64,000 nt of DNA from UBA2241 sp963777895 (GTDB lineage: Bacteria > Actinomycetota > Thermoleophilia > UBA2241). The stretch spans positions 310,001 through 374,000 of the forward strand of contig CAVZSF010000002.1 of assembly GCA_963777895.1 (NCBI GenBank), given 5' to 3'. Shown here one piece after another: positions 1-8,117 of this stretch; the first letter of the stretch is position 1; the number at the start of each line of letters is the position of its first letter. A program made the position numbers and the translations under genes. Below the pieces are notes generated by a model, which saw only the letters and a program-made list of their open reading frames with translations, was not told the DNA's origin and did no database searches.

Positions 1-1031
1 GCCTCGCGGACATGGCGGCCAGTGTCAAGGCGGTCAGGGCGCTGCCCGACCCCATCGGCAGCGTCGTAGACGGCTGGCGCCTGCCGAACGGCCTGCGCCT
101 CAGCAAGGTGCGCGTGCCTATCGGCGTGATCGCGGTGGTCTACGAAGCCCGCCCGAACGTCACCGTCGACGCGGCCGCCCTTTGCCTGAAGACGGGGAAC
201 GCGGTGGTCCTCCGCGGCGGCAGCGCGGCCAAGCACTCGAACCGGATCCTGGCAGAGGTGGTCCAGGGCGCGGTCCTCGAGGCGGGCTTGCCGAAGGAAG
301 CGGTCAGCTTCCTGGGGACGGACCGCAGCGAGCTCGACGAACTGGTGCGCCAGCGGGACACCGTCGACCTCGTGGTGCCGCGCGGGGGAGAGGCGCTCAA
401 GGACTACCTGCTCGACAACAGCCGCGTGCCGGTCATCGCGGCGGCGGGAGGCAACTGCCACGTCTACGTGGACGCCTCGGCCGACGTCGACATGGCGGTG
501 CGCATCATCGTGAACGCGAAATGCCAGCGGCCGGGGGTCTGCAACGCCGCCGAGACGCTGCTCGTGCATCGTGACGTCGCGGCGGCGTTCCTGCCCCCGG
601 CCGTCGAAGAGCTCAAGCGGCGCGGCGTCGAGCTCTACGTCGACAAGGCCACGTCCGAGCTGCTCAACGACCACGCCCTCAAGCGGGCCACCCGCACCCA
701 GTATGAGACCGAGTTCCTGGCGCTCAAGCTGGCGGTCCGCATCGTCGGCTCTCTGGACGACGCGCTCGAGCACATCGCCGCTCACGGTACCGGCCACTCC
801 GAGGCGATCGTCACGGAGGACCTGGCCTCGGCCAGGGCCTTCACCGCCGGCGTCGACGCCGCCTGCGTATACGTCAACGCCTCGACGCGGTTCACGGACG
901 GCGGGCAGTTCGGCCTGGGCGCCGAGCTCGGCATCTCGACGCAGAAGCTCCATGCCCGGGGGCCGATCGCCCTCGAGGAGCTCACCACCGTGAAATACGA
1001 GCTCTGGGGCGACGGCCAGGTCAGGAGCTGA
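1..1031 (+). CDS. proA: Gamma-glutamyl phosphate reductase (5' partial)
   Basis: Second step of proline synthesis: NADPH reduction of glutamyl-5-phosphate to glutamate semialdehyde in the cytosol. The frame is already open at the left edge (in phase from base 3), so about 342 of the usual roughly 415 residues are visible and the N-terminus lies outside. The catalytic-cysteine block RPGVCNAAETLLVH is present, as is the conserved C-terminal stretch GLGAELGISTQKLHARGP. The ATG at 12 is internal. nadD follows after 4 nt, so the two are probably co-transcribed. proC, the next enzyme of the pathway, is also in the window at 52.6 kb. Confidence 0.95.
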   Translation, partial: LADMAASVKAVRALPDPIGSVVDGWRLPNGLRLSKVRVPIGVIAVVYEARPNVTVDAAALCLKTGNAVVLRGGSAAKHSNRILAEVVQGAVLEAGLPKEAVSFLGTDRSELDELVRQRDTVDLVVPRGGEALKDYLLDNSRVPVIAAAGGNCHVYVDASADVDMAVRIIVNAKCQRPGVCNAAETLLVHRDVAAAFLPPAVEELKRRGVELYVDKATSELLNDHALKRATRTQYETEFLALKLAVRIVGSLDDALEHIAAHGTGHSEAIVTEDLASARAFTAGVDAACVYVNASTRFTDGGQFGLGAELGISTQKLHARGPIALEELTTVKYELWGDGQVRS

Positions 1032-1035
1032 GACG

Positions 1036-1644
1036 GTGAGCGAGGAGCAGCCTCGCCTCGGTATCCTCGGGGGCAGCTTCAACCCGCCGCATCTCGGCCA
1101 TCTGCTCATCGCCTCTGACGTCGCCGATCAGCTCGGTCTCGAGAAGGTCCTTTTCGTGCCCGCGGCAGCGCCACCGCACAAGGTGGTCGACGACGACACG
1201 CCGGCGGAGGTGCGCCTCGAGATGACGCGTCTTGCGATCGCCGGCGACGAGCGCTTCGAGGTCTCGGCGGTCGAGCTCGAGCAGGACCTCGTCTACGCGC
1301 TCGACACCGTCGCCGCGATCCGTCAGCAGTACGACGGCTACCGGCTCTACTTCGTCATGGGCTCGGACTCCCTGCTGGAGTTCGACACCTGGCACCAGCC
1401 CTCGGCGATCCTCGCCTTGTGCAGGCTGGCCGTTGCGCTTCGGCCGGGCGACGAGCCGCGCGAGGTCGACGAGATGGCGCGCGGCCTGGGCCGCGGCTTC
1501 GCCTGCGTCCTGCAGACGGCGTCCATCGACGTCTCCTCGCACGACATCCGCAACCGAGTCCGTGCGAACCGCCCCATCCGCTACCTCGTCCCGCCCGCGG
1601 TGGAGGATTTCATCCGCGAACGTCGTCTCTACAAGGTGACGTGA
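1036..1644 (+). CDS. nadD: Nicotinate-nucleotide adenylyltransferase
   Basis: Adenylates nicotinate mononucleotide to deamido-NAD, the shared late step of NAD synthesis. The protein has 202 residues, normal for the family. The nucleotidyltransferase signature GGSFNPPHLGH lies at residues 12-22, and the C-terminal substrate motif appears as SSHDIRNRVR, matching the family's SSTxIR element. The start is GTG, 4 nt after proA. The stop overlaps the GTG of yqeK (GTGA), so translation is coupled. The order nadD-yqeK-LytR_C-rsfS is common in actinobacteria and Firmicutes. Confidence 0.96.
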   Translation: MSEEQPRLGILGGSFNPPHLGHLLIASDVADQLGLEKVLFVPAAAPPHKVVDDDTPAEVRLEMTRLAIAGDERFEVSAVELEQDLVYALDTVAAIRQQYDGYRLYFVMGSDSLLEFDTWHQPSAILALCRLAVALRPGDEPREVDEMARGLGRGFACVLQTASIDVSSHDIRNRVRANRPIRYLVPPAVEDFIRERRLYKVT

Positions 1645-2222
1645 CCAGACCAGAGGACGAGAAGGGGCCGGCCGCAGCCGAAGCGTTCGCGGCGGGCCGC
1701 ATGAGCCCCCGGCGGCAAGAGCATGCGCGCCGCGTCGCCGCGCTGGCGGCGGAGTACGCGGCGCGCTTCGGCGCGCCTGCGGCGGAGGCCCTGACCGCCG
1801 GTCTCCTGCACGACCTCTGCCGCGACATGAGCGGCGCCGAGCTGATCGCTGCCGCGGGGGAGCGCGGCGTGCCGGTCGGGCCCTGCGAGCGGCAGAAGCC
1901 CGTGGCGCTGCTGCACGCTCCGGTCGCCGCCGCCGAGCTCGCGGCCGCCGGCTGGCCTGAGCCCGTCACCCGCGCGATCGCCCTGCACACCGTGGGCGCG
2001 GCCGGTATGACCGTGCTCGAGAAGTGTCTCTACCTCGCGGACTTTTGCGAGCCGGGCCGCGCCTTCGACGGCCTCGCCGAGGTCCGCGCCCTGGCCGAGC
2101 GGTCCCTCGACGACGCCGTGGCCGCCGCGGTGCGCCTGACGCTCGTCGAGCTGATCGAGAAGCGGCGCGGCGTGGCCGGCGGCGCCGTCGATCTCTACAA
2201 CGAGCTCCATGGCGCGTGCTGA
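1641..2222 (+). CDS. yqeK: YqeK-type HD phosphohydrolase
   Basis: HD-domain protein of the YqeK family, whose studied members cleave diadenosine tetraphosphate symmetrically. The 193 residues carry the metal-ligand HD pair in GLLHDLCRDM, a later LHAPV histidine, and the IALHTVGAAGM plus LADFCEPGR blocks typical of YqeK. The GTG start at 1641 overlaps the nadD stop by 4 nt; an ATG at 1701 is an alternative start just before the HD domain. The 3' end overlaps the next gene by 14 nt. Confidence 0.88.
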   Translation: MTRPEDEKGPAAAEAFAAGRMSPRRQEHARRVAALAAEYAARFGAPAAEALTAGLLHDLCRDMSGAELIAAAGERGVPVGPCERQKPVALLHAPVAAAELAAAGWPEPVTRAIALHTVGAAGMTVLEKCLYLADFCEPGRAFDGLAEVRALAERSLDDAVAAAVRLTLVELIEKRRGVAGGAVDLYNELHGAC

Positions 2223-3357
2223 CGGCTATCGCGTAGGGCGGCTCCGCCAGCGGCGCCAGCGGCGGCTGCAGACCTGGCAGCTCGTCTTCCTGGTGGTGCT
2301 CGCCGTCGTCGTGGCCTTCGGCGCCGTCCTTGCCGCCGTCCGTCTCGCGGACTGGATCCTTGGACCTGAGAAGGAGCCGCGGAAGACCGGCTATCTGGCG
2401 CTCATGGTCGTCGGCCAGGGCGAGAAGGACCGGCAGCCGAGCATCTACCTGGCCCTGCGGGACGCCGACACCAGGAAGACGACACTGTTCACCGTGCCGC
2501 GCAGCCTGCTCCTCGAAGCGCCCGGCGGCGAGTACGTCTACGCTGGCGACATGGTAGCGACCGATCTCAAGGGAGACCTGGAGCGCCTGCTGAAGGTCAA
2601 GATCGACCTGAGCTACCGGCTGCCCTACAAGGCGTTCCAGCAGCTTGCGGCGCGCGACGAGGTCTGGGCCGAGCTCGAGGACGAGGCCACCCTGACGATC
2701 GATGACACGCAGAAGGGGTACAAGGGCCGGGTCGACGTGCCCGCGGCACAGATCCCGGTGCTGCTGTCGGCGAAGGGCAGGAGCGGCGCCGACGAATCGT
2801 GGATGCAGGACGCCCTCACGCGCGGCGTGTTCGACGCCGCCGCCCTGCAGCCCGAGCAGCAGCGCGCGCAGGCGGTGAACGCCGCGGTCGCCGGAGCGAC
2901 AGGCGGCGAGAAGCAGTACCTGCGCGAGATCCTGCTCGGGCTGATGAACGGCGACCCTGCCATCGAACGCATCCCGTCCGACGGCCAGACCGCCATGGGA
3001 CAGTTCGCCTACCGCCCCGACCCGGAGCTCATCATGGCGCGTATCACGCGCCGGGCGCCGGGCTACGATGCGCCGTACACGATCCTCATCCGTAACGGCA
3101 CCGGAGAGGTGGGGGTCGGCGAGGCGGTGGCCGAACGCCTCGCTTCGCTGGACGCGAAGCTGCCTGCGGCGGCGAACGCGTCGTCGTTCGACTACAAGCG
3201 GACGCAGATCCTGGCGGGCTCCGAGGCCCTCGGGGTGGCCCAGGAGGTGCGTGCTATACTCGGCCGCGGTGTCGTCCTGGACGGCAGCCAGCTTGATCCG
3301 ACGACCGTGATGGTGATCGTCGGCAAGGACGTGTCGGTGAAGGATCTGCAGGAGTAG
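2209..3357 (+). CDS. Membrane-anchored LytR_C-domain protein with degenerate LCP-like region
   Basis: 382 residues: a basic cytoplasmic start (RLRQRRQRRLQ), one membrane segment at about residues 24-45, an extracytoplasmic region, then a LytR_C domain recognised by IRNGTGEVGVGEAVAERL (about residues 298-316) and the closing VMVIVGKDV. The middle (about 60-280) has an LCP-like outline (LALRDADTRKTTLFTVPRSLLLE). LCP proteins normally show a DTIMLL-type acidic start to this strand; here it reads PSIYLA. Phosphotransferase activity is therefore doubtful. The place between yqeK and rsfS is the usual one for such genes. A cell-envelope role is inferred. Confidence 0.75.
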   Translation: MARADGYRVGRLRQRRQRRLQTWQLVFLVVLAVVVAFGAVLAAVRLADWILGPEKEPRKTGYLALMVVGQGEKDRQPSIYLALRDADTRKTTLFTVPRSLLLEAPGGEYVYAGDMVATDLKGDLERLLKVKIDLSYRLPYKAFQQLAARDEVWAELEDEATLTIDDTQKGYKGRVDVPAAQIPVLLSAKGRSGADESWMQDALTRGVFDAAALQPEQQRAQAVNAAVAGATGGEKQYLREILLGLMNGDPAIERIPSDGQTAMGQFAYRPDPELIMARITRRAPGYDAPYTILIRNGTGEVGVGEAVAERLASLDAKLPAAANASSFDYKRTQILAGSEALGVAQEVRAILGRGVVLDGSQLDPTTVMVIVGKDVSVKDLQE

Positions 3358-3359
3358 GC

Positions 3360-3722
3360 ACGGAGAACGGAGCAGAGGCGGCTCGCGAGCTCGCCCACGA
3401 GATCGCCCGCCACGCCGCCGCCAAGAAGGCGCAGGACGTCGTCATCCTCAGGATCGGCGACGCCGTCAGCTACACCGACTACTTCGTCATCGCCAGCGGT
3501 GCCAACACCCGGCAGACCAAGGCCATCGCCGACGAGATCCAGGGCAAGCTGCGGGCGAAGCGTCATGCCGCGCGGGTCGAGGGCGAGCGCGAGGCCGAAT
3601 GGATCCTCCTCGACTATCTCGACGTCGTCGTGCACGTGTTCACGCCGGCGGCTCGGGACTTCTACCGGCTCGAGAATCTCTGGGGCGACGTTCCCAAGGA
3701 GGCGCTCCCCGACGAGGCCTGA
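3360..3722 (+). CDS. rsfS: Ribosomal silencing factor RsfS, no canonical start codon
   Basis: RsfS binds ribosomal protein L14 and blocks subunit joining in starvation. The frame encodes about 120 residues with family blocks such as KKAQDVVILRIGDAVSYTDY, FVIASGANTRQTKAIADEI, EWILLDYLDVVVHVF and FYRLENLWGD. No ATG, GTG or TTG exists in frame between the upstream stop at 3294 and the conserved core. The best candidate is ACG at 3360, placed 5 nt after a Shine-Dalgarno AGGAG (3350-3354). Either a rare start is used or one base is wrong (ATG read as ACG). The gene follows the LytR_C stop immediately. Confidence 0.85.
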   Translation, partial: TENGAEAARELAHEIARHAAAKKAQDVVILRIGDAVSYTDYFVIASGANTRQTKAIADEIQGKLRAKRHAARVEGEREAEWILLDYLDVVVHVFTPAARDFYRLENLWGDVPKEALPDEA

Positions 3723-3794
3723 CGGCGACCCGGAGGGTCGCTCTCTGAGCGCCGGCTGACGGCTGCCCTGGAGGGTCACCCTCTGAGCGCCGCC
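3720..3794 (+). repeat. Imperfect tandem duplication starting at the rsfS stop codon
   Basis: Two adjacent units, 3720-3756 and 3757-3794 (37 and 38 nt), share the ends TGACGGC and CTCTGAGCGCCG and the core GGAGGGTC. The first unit begins exactly at the rsfS TGA. No coding role is seen. Confidence 0.8.
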
Positions 3795-3811
3795 ATTCGC
3801 TTGCCCACACG

Positions 3812-3855
3812 TTGATTGCCGTCCTTGGCCCGGGTAGAATACGAACACATGTTCG
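3812..3855 (+). promoter_or_regulatory. dinB promoter with LexA (SOS) box over the start codon
   Basis: A -35 TTGATT (3812-3817), a 17-nt spacer and a -10 TAGAAT (3835-3840) place the transcript start at about 3847, within 1-3 nt of the dinB ATG (3849), so the mRNA is leaderless or nearly so. A perfect 9-bp inverted repeat with a 2-nt centre follows; its core CGAACACATGTTCG (3842-3855) fits the Gram-positive LexA consensus CGAACRNRYGTTYG. Bound LexA would cover the start site and the first codons. Confidence 0.85.
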
Positions 3856-5060
3856 TATCAGCCCGGGCCATCCTGCACGTCGACATGGACGCCTTCTTCG
3901 CCTCCGTCGAACAGGCGCGCCGGCCAGAGCTGCGCGGTCTGCCGGTCATCGTCGGCGGCCCGCACGGTGGACGCGGCGTGGTGGCGACCTGTTCCTACGA
4001 GGCGCGGGCCTGCGGGGTGCGCACGGCGATGCCCATCGCGAGGGCGGAGCGGCTGTGTCCCCAGGGCGTCTTCCTGCCACCCGACTTCAGCGCCTACACC
4101 GGGGTGCACGACCGTCTGGTCGAGCTGTTCGGCAGCTATACCGACCAGGTCGAGGTCGCCTCGATCGACGAGGCCTACCTCGATGTCACCGGCAGCCGGC
4201 GGCTGTTCGGTCCGCCCCAGGCGATCGCCTGCCGCATCCAGGAGCAGGTCTACGCCGAGCACGGCCTGACCTGCTCGATCGGCATCGGGCCCACCAAGCT
4301 GCTCGCCAAGGTCGCCGCCGGCCTCGACAAGCCGGCGGGCATCGCCGAGCTGCGCGAGGCCGATGTCGCCGGCCGGCTGCGCGAGCTGCCCGTCGGCGAC
4401 CTCCACGGCATCGGTCCCGTCACGCAGGAGCAGCTCGCCGCCCTCGGCCTTACCACGGTCGGCACGCTGCAGGACGTGCCGTTCGCCGTGCTCGCCGCCG
4501 CCTTCGGGCGCGGCGCGCACGGCCTGCGGCAGCTCGCCTTCGGGCGCAGCCTCTCGCCGGTGAGCAGCCGCCGCTCGCTCCCGAAGTCGGTCAGCCACGA
4601 GCTCACCTTCGCCGAAGACACGAACGATCTCGCCCTGCTGCGCGCCACCCTGTTGCGCCTCACCGACCGCGCCGCGGCCGACGTGCGGCGCCACGGCCTG
4701 GCCGCGCGCACCGTGACCCTCAAGGTCCGCTTCAGCACCTTTCACACGGTGGGGCGTCACCGCACGCTGGCACGGCCCACGACGGTGACGCGCGTCGTCT
4801 ACCGTACGGCCGCCGCCCTGCTCGACGAGCTCGAGCTCGGCGCTCGCTGGGTGCGCCTCGTCGGCGTCACGCTCGGTAACTTCACCGACGACGCCTTCCA
4901 GCTCACCTTCGACGAGAGCTGGCGCGACGTGGCGCTCGGCGAGGCGGTCGACCGGGTGCGCGCGAAGTACGGCTTCAAGGCCCTCGGGCCGGCGGCCGGC
5001 GCGCTCGCCGCCGGCCGTACCCGCGAGGGCCCTCCGGCCGCTCCCGCGGGCGCGTCTTGA
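3849..5060 (+). CDS. dinB: DNA polymerase IV (Y-family translesion polymerase)
   Basis: Error-prone polymerase that extends past lesions. The 403 residues start at ATG 3849; a longer upstream frame would run through the promoter and is rejected. Catalytic signatures are HVDMDAFFASVEQ near the N-terminus, the YEAR block, and SIDEAYLDVT with the paired acidic residues. The helix-hairpin-helix DLHGIGPVTQEQL and the little-finger region follow. The adjacent LexA box makes it an SOS gene, and it stands alone between rsfS and the EF-G-like gene. Confidence 0.95.
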   Translation: MFVSARAILHVDMDAFFASVEQARRPELRGLPVIVGGPHGGRGVVATCSYEARACGVRTAMPIARAERLCPQGVFLPPDFSAYTGVHDRLVELFGSYTDQVEVASIDEAYLDVTGSRRLFGPPQAIACRIQEQVYAEHGLTCSIGIGPTKLLAKVAAGLDKPAGIAELREADVAGRLRELPVGDLHGIGPVTQEQLAALGLTTVGTLQDVPFAVLAAAFGRGAHGLRQLAFGRSLSPVSSRRSLPKSVSHELTFAEDTNDLALLRATLLRLTDRAAADVRRHGLAARTVTLKVRFSTFHTVGRHRTLARPTTVTRVVYRTAAALLDELELGARWVRLVGVTLGNFTDDAFQLTFDESWRDVALGEAVDRVRAKYGFKALGPAAGALAAGRTREGPPAAPAGAS

Positions 5061-5149
5061 CCGCCGTCTGGCCGGCCTCCGGCGACGCTCCGTGACGGCC
5101 TTCGGGACGCTCGCCGTATGCTAAACTTCATCCTTCCGGACGGATGCCA

Positions 5150-5186
5150 GCGGCCGGCCCCGCCTGCCTCAGGCGGAGCCGGCCGC
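5150..5186 (+). other. Long GC hairpin in dinB-fusA interval
   Basis: Arms GCGGCCGGC (5150-5158) and GCCGGCCGC (5178-5186) pair perfectly. Inside, CCGCCTG and CAGGCGG pair around a CCT loop, with a single C/A mismatch between the two stems. A weak -10-like TATGCT lies at 5117-5122, which would put the hairpin in the 5' leader of the EF-G-like gene. It could instead end dinB transcription, but no T-run follows. Confidence 0.6.
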
Positions 5187-5212
5187 ACAGACGAAATCGA
5201 GGAGAATTCGGC

Positions 5213-7288
5213 ATGAACGACCCAGGCAAGATCAGGAACGTTGCGCTCGTCGGCCATCGCGGCACCGGCAAGACGTCACTGCTCGAGGCGCTGCTGTACA
5301 GCGCCGGCGCGGTCACGCGCCTGGGCTCCGTGGCCGAGGGCACGACGGTCTCCGACTGGGACGAGGAAGAGAAGAAGCGCGAGATGAGCCTCTCCGCCAG
5401 CCTCGCCCACATCGACCGCGGCGGCCTCTCGTACAACCTGATCGACACGCCTGGCGACTCGAGCTTCCTCGCCGACGCCATCTCGTCGCTCCACGTGGTC
5501 GAGACGGCTGTCATGCTCGTCAACGCGGTGCTCGGGGTCGAAGTCCAGACCGAGCGTCTGTGGGGGCGCGCAGACGAGCGTGGCCTTGCTCGCGTGCTGT
5601 TCTGCAACATGCTCGATCGCGAGCGCGCCGACTTCGACGCCGCCGTCAAGGCGCTCCAGGAGGCCTTCGGGCCGCAGGTCGTGGCGACCCAGCTGCCCAT
5701 CGGTCGCGAGCACGAGTTGAGCGGCGTCGTCGACCTGCTCAGCATGAAGGCTTACACCTATCAGGGCGGCAAGGCGCAGGCCGGCGATGTCCCCGGCGAC
5801 ATGGCCGACGCCGTCGCGGTGGCGCGCGACAAGCTGGTCGACGCCGTGGCGAGCACCAACGACGACCTCGCCGAGAAGTACCTCATGGAAGAGGAGATCA
5901 CGGCGGACGAGCTCGCGTCCGCCTTCGCCGCCGCCGCCGCCGCCGCCCAGATCTACCCTGTCGCCTGCGGCTCGGCCGCGCACGGCATCGGCGTCGACCG
6001 TCTCTTCGACCTGCTGGCGCTCGCCCCGTCGCCGGCCGCCGTCGCGCCCGTGAAGGTCACCGGCGCCGGCGGCGACGAGCAGGAGCTCGTCTGCGACACC
6101 GGCAAGCCCTTCGCCGCCTTCGTCTTCAAGACCCTCGCCGACCCGTTCAGCGGTCACGTCAACGTCTTCCGGGTGCTGCAGGGCACGCTCACAAGCGACA
6201 CGCAGGTCGTCGTCTCGCGTGGCGGCCACAAGGAGCGCTTTGGGCAGCTGCTCCAGCCGATGGGTAAGGACACGAAGCCGGTGGACGGCCTCGTCGCGGG
6301 CGACATCGGGGCGATCGCCAAGCTCAAGGACGTCGTCACCGGCGACACGCTCTGCGCAGAAGGTCATGTCGTGAGCCTGCCGGCCATCACCTTCCCGGCG
6401 CCGCTCATGAGCTTCGCCGTCACGGCCAAGAGCAAGGGCGAGGAGGACAAGGTCATCACTGCGCTCCGTCGTCTGAGCGAAGAGGACCCGATGCTGGAGG
6501 TACACCGCGACGACCAGACTGGCGAGATGATCGTGGGCGGCATGAGCCAGGTGCACGTCGAGGTCACAGTCGAGCGCATGAAGCGCCGCTTCAACGTCGA
6601 GGTCGAGCTCAAGCCGCCGCGCGTGCCGTACCGGGAGACCGTCAAGGGGACCGCCAAGGCCGAGGGTAAGCACAAGAAGCAGACCGGCGGCCGCGGTCAG
6701 TTCGCCGACACGTGGATGGAGGTCTCCCCGCAGCCGCGCGGCGAGGGTTTCGCGTTCGTCGACAAGATCGTCGGCGGCGCGATCCCGCGCAACTTCATCC
6801 CCGCCGTCGAGAAGGGTGTGCGAGCCGCGATGAGCGAAGGATTCCTCGCGGGCTATCCCGTGGTCGACGTTCAGGTGAGGCTCTACGACGGCAAGTACCA
6901 CCCCGTGGACTCGAGCGACATGGCCTTCCAGATCGCCGGCTCGCTCGGCTTCAAGGCCGCGGCCGAGAAGGCGCAGCCCGTGCTGCTCGAGCCGATCATG
7001 AACGTCGAGATCACCGTGCCTGAGGAGAACGTCGGCGACATCATCGGCGATCTCAACTCGCGGCGGGGCCGCGTGCTGGGCACAACGCCGCGCGGCCACG
7101 CCAATGTGGTGGGTGCCGAGGTACCCCTCGCGGAGATGCTCGGTTACGCGCCCGACCTCACGTCGATGACGGGAGGGCGCGGCGACTATCACATGGAGTT
7201 CCTGCGCTACGAGGAAGTGCCGGCCCACCTCACGCAGAAGATCGTGGAGCAGGCCAAGAAGGAGAAGGAAGAGGCGCAGAAGGGTTAG
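5213..7288 (+). CDS. Elongation factor G-like GTPase
   Basis: Translational GTPase of the EF-G-like (EF-G2) subfamily, 691 residues. The start at ATG 5213 follows a GAGGAG site. The P-loop is GHRGTGKTSLL rather than the GHIDAGKTT of true EF-G; G3 is DTPGDSSF and the G4 region is CNMLDRERADF. Domain II, the domain IV block GGRGQFADTWMEVSP and the C-terminal domains are all present, so the architecture is full length. Members are often second EF-G copies whose role is not settled. It stands before yebC with a small hairpin (7299-7317) between. Probably not the main fusA, which usually sits with rpsL/rpsG. Confidence 0.88.
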   Translation: MNDPGKIRNVALVGHRGTGKTSLLEALLYSAGAVTRLGSVAEGTTVSDWDEEEKKREMSLSASLAHIDRGGLSYNLIDTPGDSSFLADAISSLHVVETAVMLVNAVLGVEVQTERLWGRADERGLARVLFCNMLDRERADFDAAVKALQEAFGPQVVATQLPIGREHELSGVVDLLSMKAYTYQGGKAQAGDVPGDMADAVAVARDKLVDAVASTNDDLAEKYLMEEEITADELASAFAAAAAAAQIYPVACGSAAHGIGVDRLFDLLALAPSPAAVAPVKVTGAGGDEQELVCDTGKPFAAFVFKTLADPFSGHVNVFRVLQGTLTSDTQVVVSRGGHKERFGQLLQPMGKDTKPVDGLVAGDIGAIAKLKDVVTGDTLCAEGHVVSLPAITFPAPLMSFAVTAKSKGEEDKVITALRRLSEEDPMLEVHRDDQTGEMIVGGMSQVHVEVTVERMKRRFNVEVELKPPRVPYRETVKGTAKAEGKHKKQTGGRGQFADTWMEVSPQPRGEGFAFVDKIVGGAIPRNFIPAVEKGVRAAMSEGFLAGYPVVDVQVRLYDGKYHPVDSSDMAFQIAGSLGFKAAAEKAQPVLLEPIMNVEITVPEENVGDIIGDLNSRRGRVLGTTPRGHANVVGAEVPLAEMLGYAPDLTSMTGGRGDYHMEFLRYEEVPAHLTQKIVEQAKKEKEEAQKG

Positions 7289-7336
7289 CCGTCGCGACGC
7301 CTGTCGGCTGTCGACAGGAGAGGAGGTGGTGTCCTC

Positions 7337-8086
7337 GTGAGCGGGCACTCCAAGTGGGCGACCATCAAGCACAAGAAGGGCAAGACCGACGCAAGGCGCG
7401 GCAAGCTCTTCAGCAAGCTTTCGAGGGCGATCACCGTCGCCGCGCGTGAGGGCGGCACCGACCCCACCATGAACATCTCTCTCGCCAACGCCATCGACAA
7501 GGCCAAGGCCGAGTCGATGCCCAAGGACAACATCGAGAAGGCTATCCAGCGCGGTGGCGGTGGGGTGGAGGGCGAGCAGTACGAGAGCATCCTCTACGAG
7601 GGCTACGGGCCCGCCGGCGTCGCGATCATCGTCGAGGTGCTCACCGACAACAAGAACCGCTCTGCGGCCGAGGTGCGCAACATCTTCAGCAAGCACGGCG
7701 GCCAGCTGGCGCAGCCGGGCGCCGTCGCCTGGGGCTTCGAACGCCGCGGTTCGATCGTGGTCGACGGCACGAAGTACGGCGAGGACGACGTGATGACGGC
7801 GGCGATCGAGGCGGGCGCCGAGGACGTCGTCCAGGACGGCGACCAGTTCGAGGTGCTCACGCAGCCGGCCGACTTCGCCGCGGTGCGCGACGCCATGGAG
7901 ACGGCCGGCATCGTCTACGAGACGGCTGAGCTCACGATGATCCCGAAGAACACCGTGAAGCTCGAAGAGAACGACGCGCGCAAGACCATGAAGATCGTCG
8001 ATGCGCTCGAGGACTCCGACGACGTGCAAGAGGTCTTCGCCAACTTCGACATCCCCGAAGAGGTCCTCGAGGCCATCGCCGGTTGA
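7337..8086 (+). CDS. YebC/PmpR family protein
   Basis: 249 residues starting with SGHSKWATIKHKKGKTDARR, the hallmark of this family, named both as transcription regulators and as translation factors that relieve stalling. The GTG start follows a strong AGGAGG (7319-7326 area). The acidic middle and the C-terminal LTMIPKNTVKLEENDARKTM block are complete. It directly precedes ruvCAB, the classical neighbourhood, with 31 nt between. Confidence 0.93.
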   Translation: MSGHSKWATIKHKKGKTDARRGKLFSKLSRAITVAAREGGTDPTMNISLANAIDKAKAESMPKDNIEKAIQRGGGGVEGEQYESILYEGYGPAGVAIIVEVLTDNKNRSAAEVRNIFSKHGGQLAQPGAVAWGFERRGSIVVDGTKYGEDDVMTAAIEAGAEDVVQDGDQFEVLTQPADFAAVRDAMETAGIVYETAELTMIPKNTVKLEENDARKTMKIVDALEDSDDVQEVFANFDIPEEVLEAIAG

Positions 8087-8117
8087 CGTCGACCGCACGC
8101 GGGGGGACGGGGGGAGC

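Noticed and set aside
3255..3260. TATACT inside the LytR_C gene as an rsfS promoter
   Set aside because: It lies upstream of an in-frame stop and is not followed by any start codon for rsfS. A similar TATACT within der (about 26833) also has no gene at the right distance.
5061..5120. Stop-anchored repeat after dinB (TGACCGCC... and TGACGGCC...)
   Set aside because: The two units match only in part and need gaps, too weak to list with the other stop-anchored repeats.
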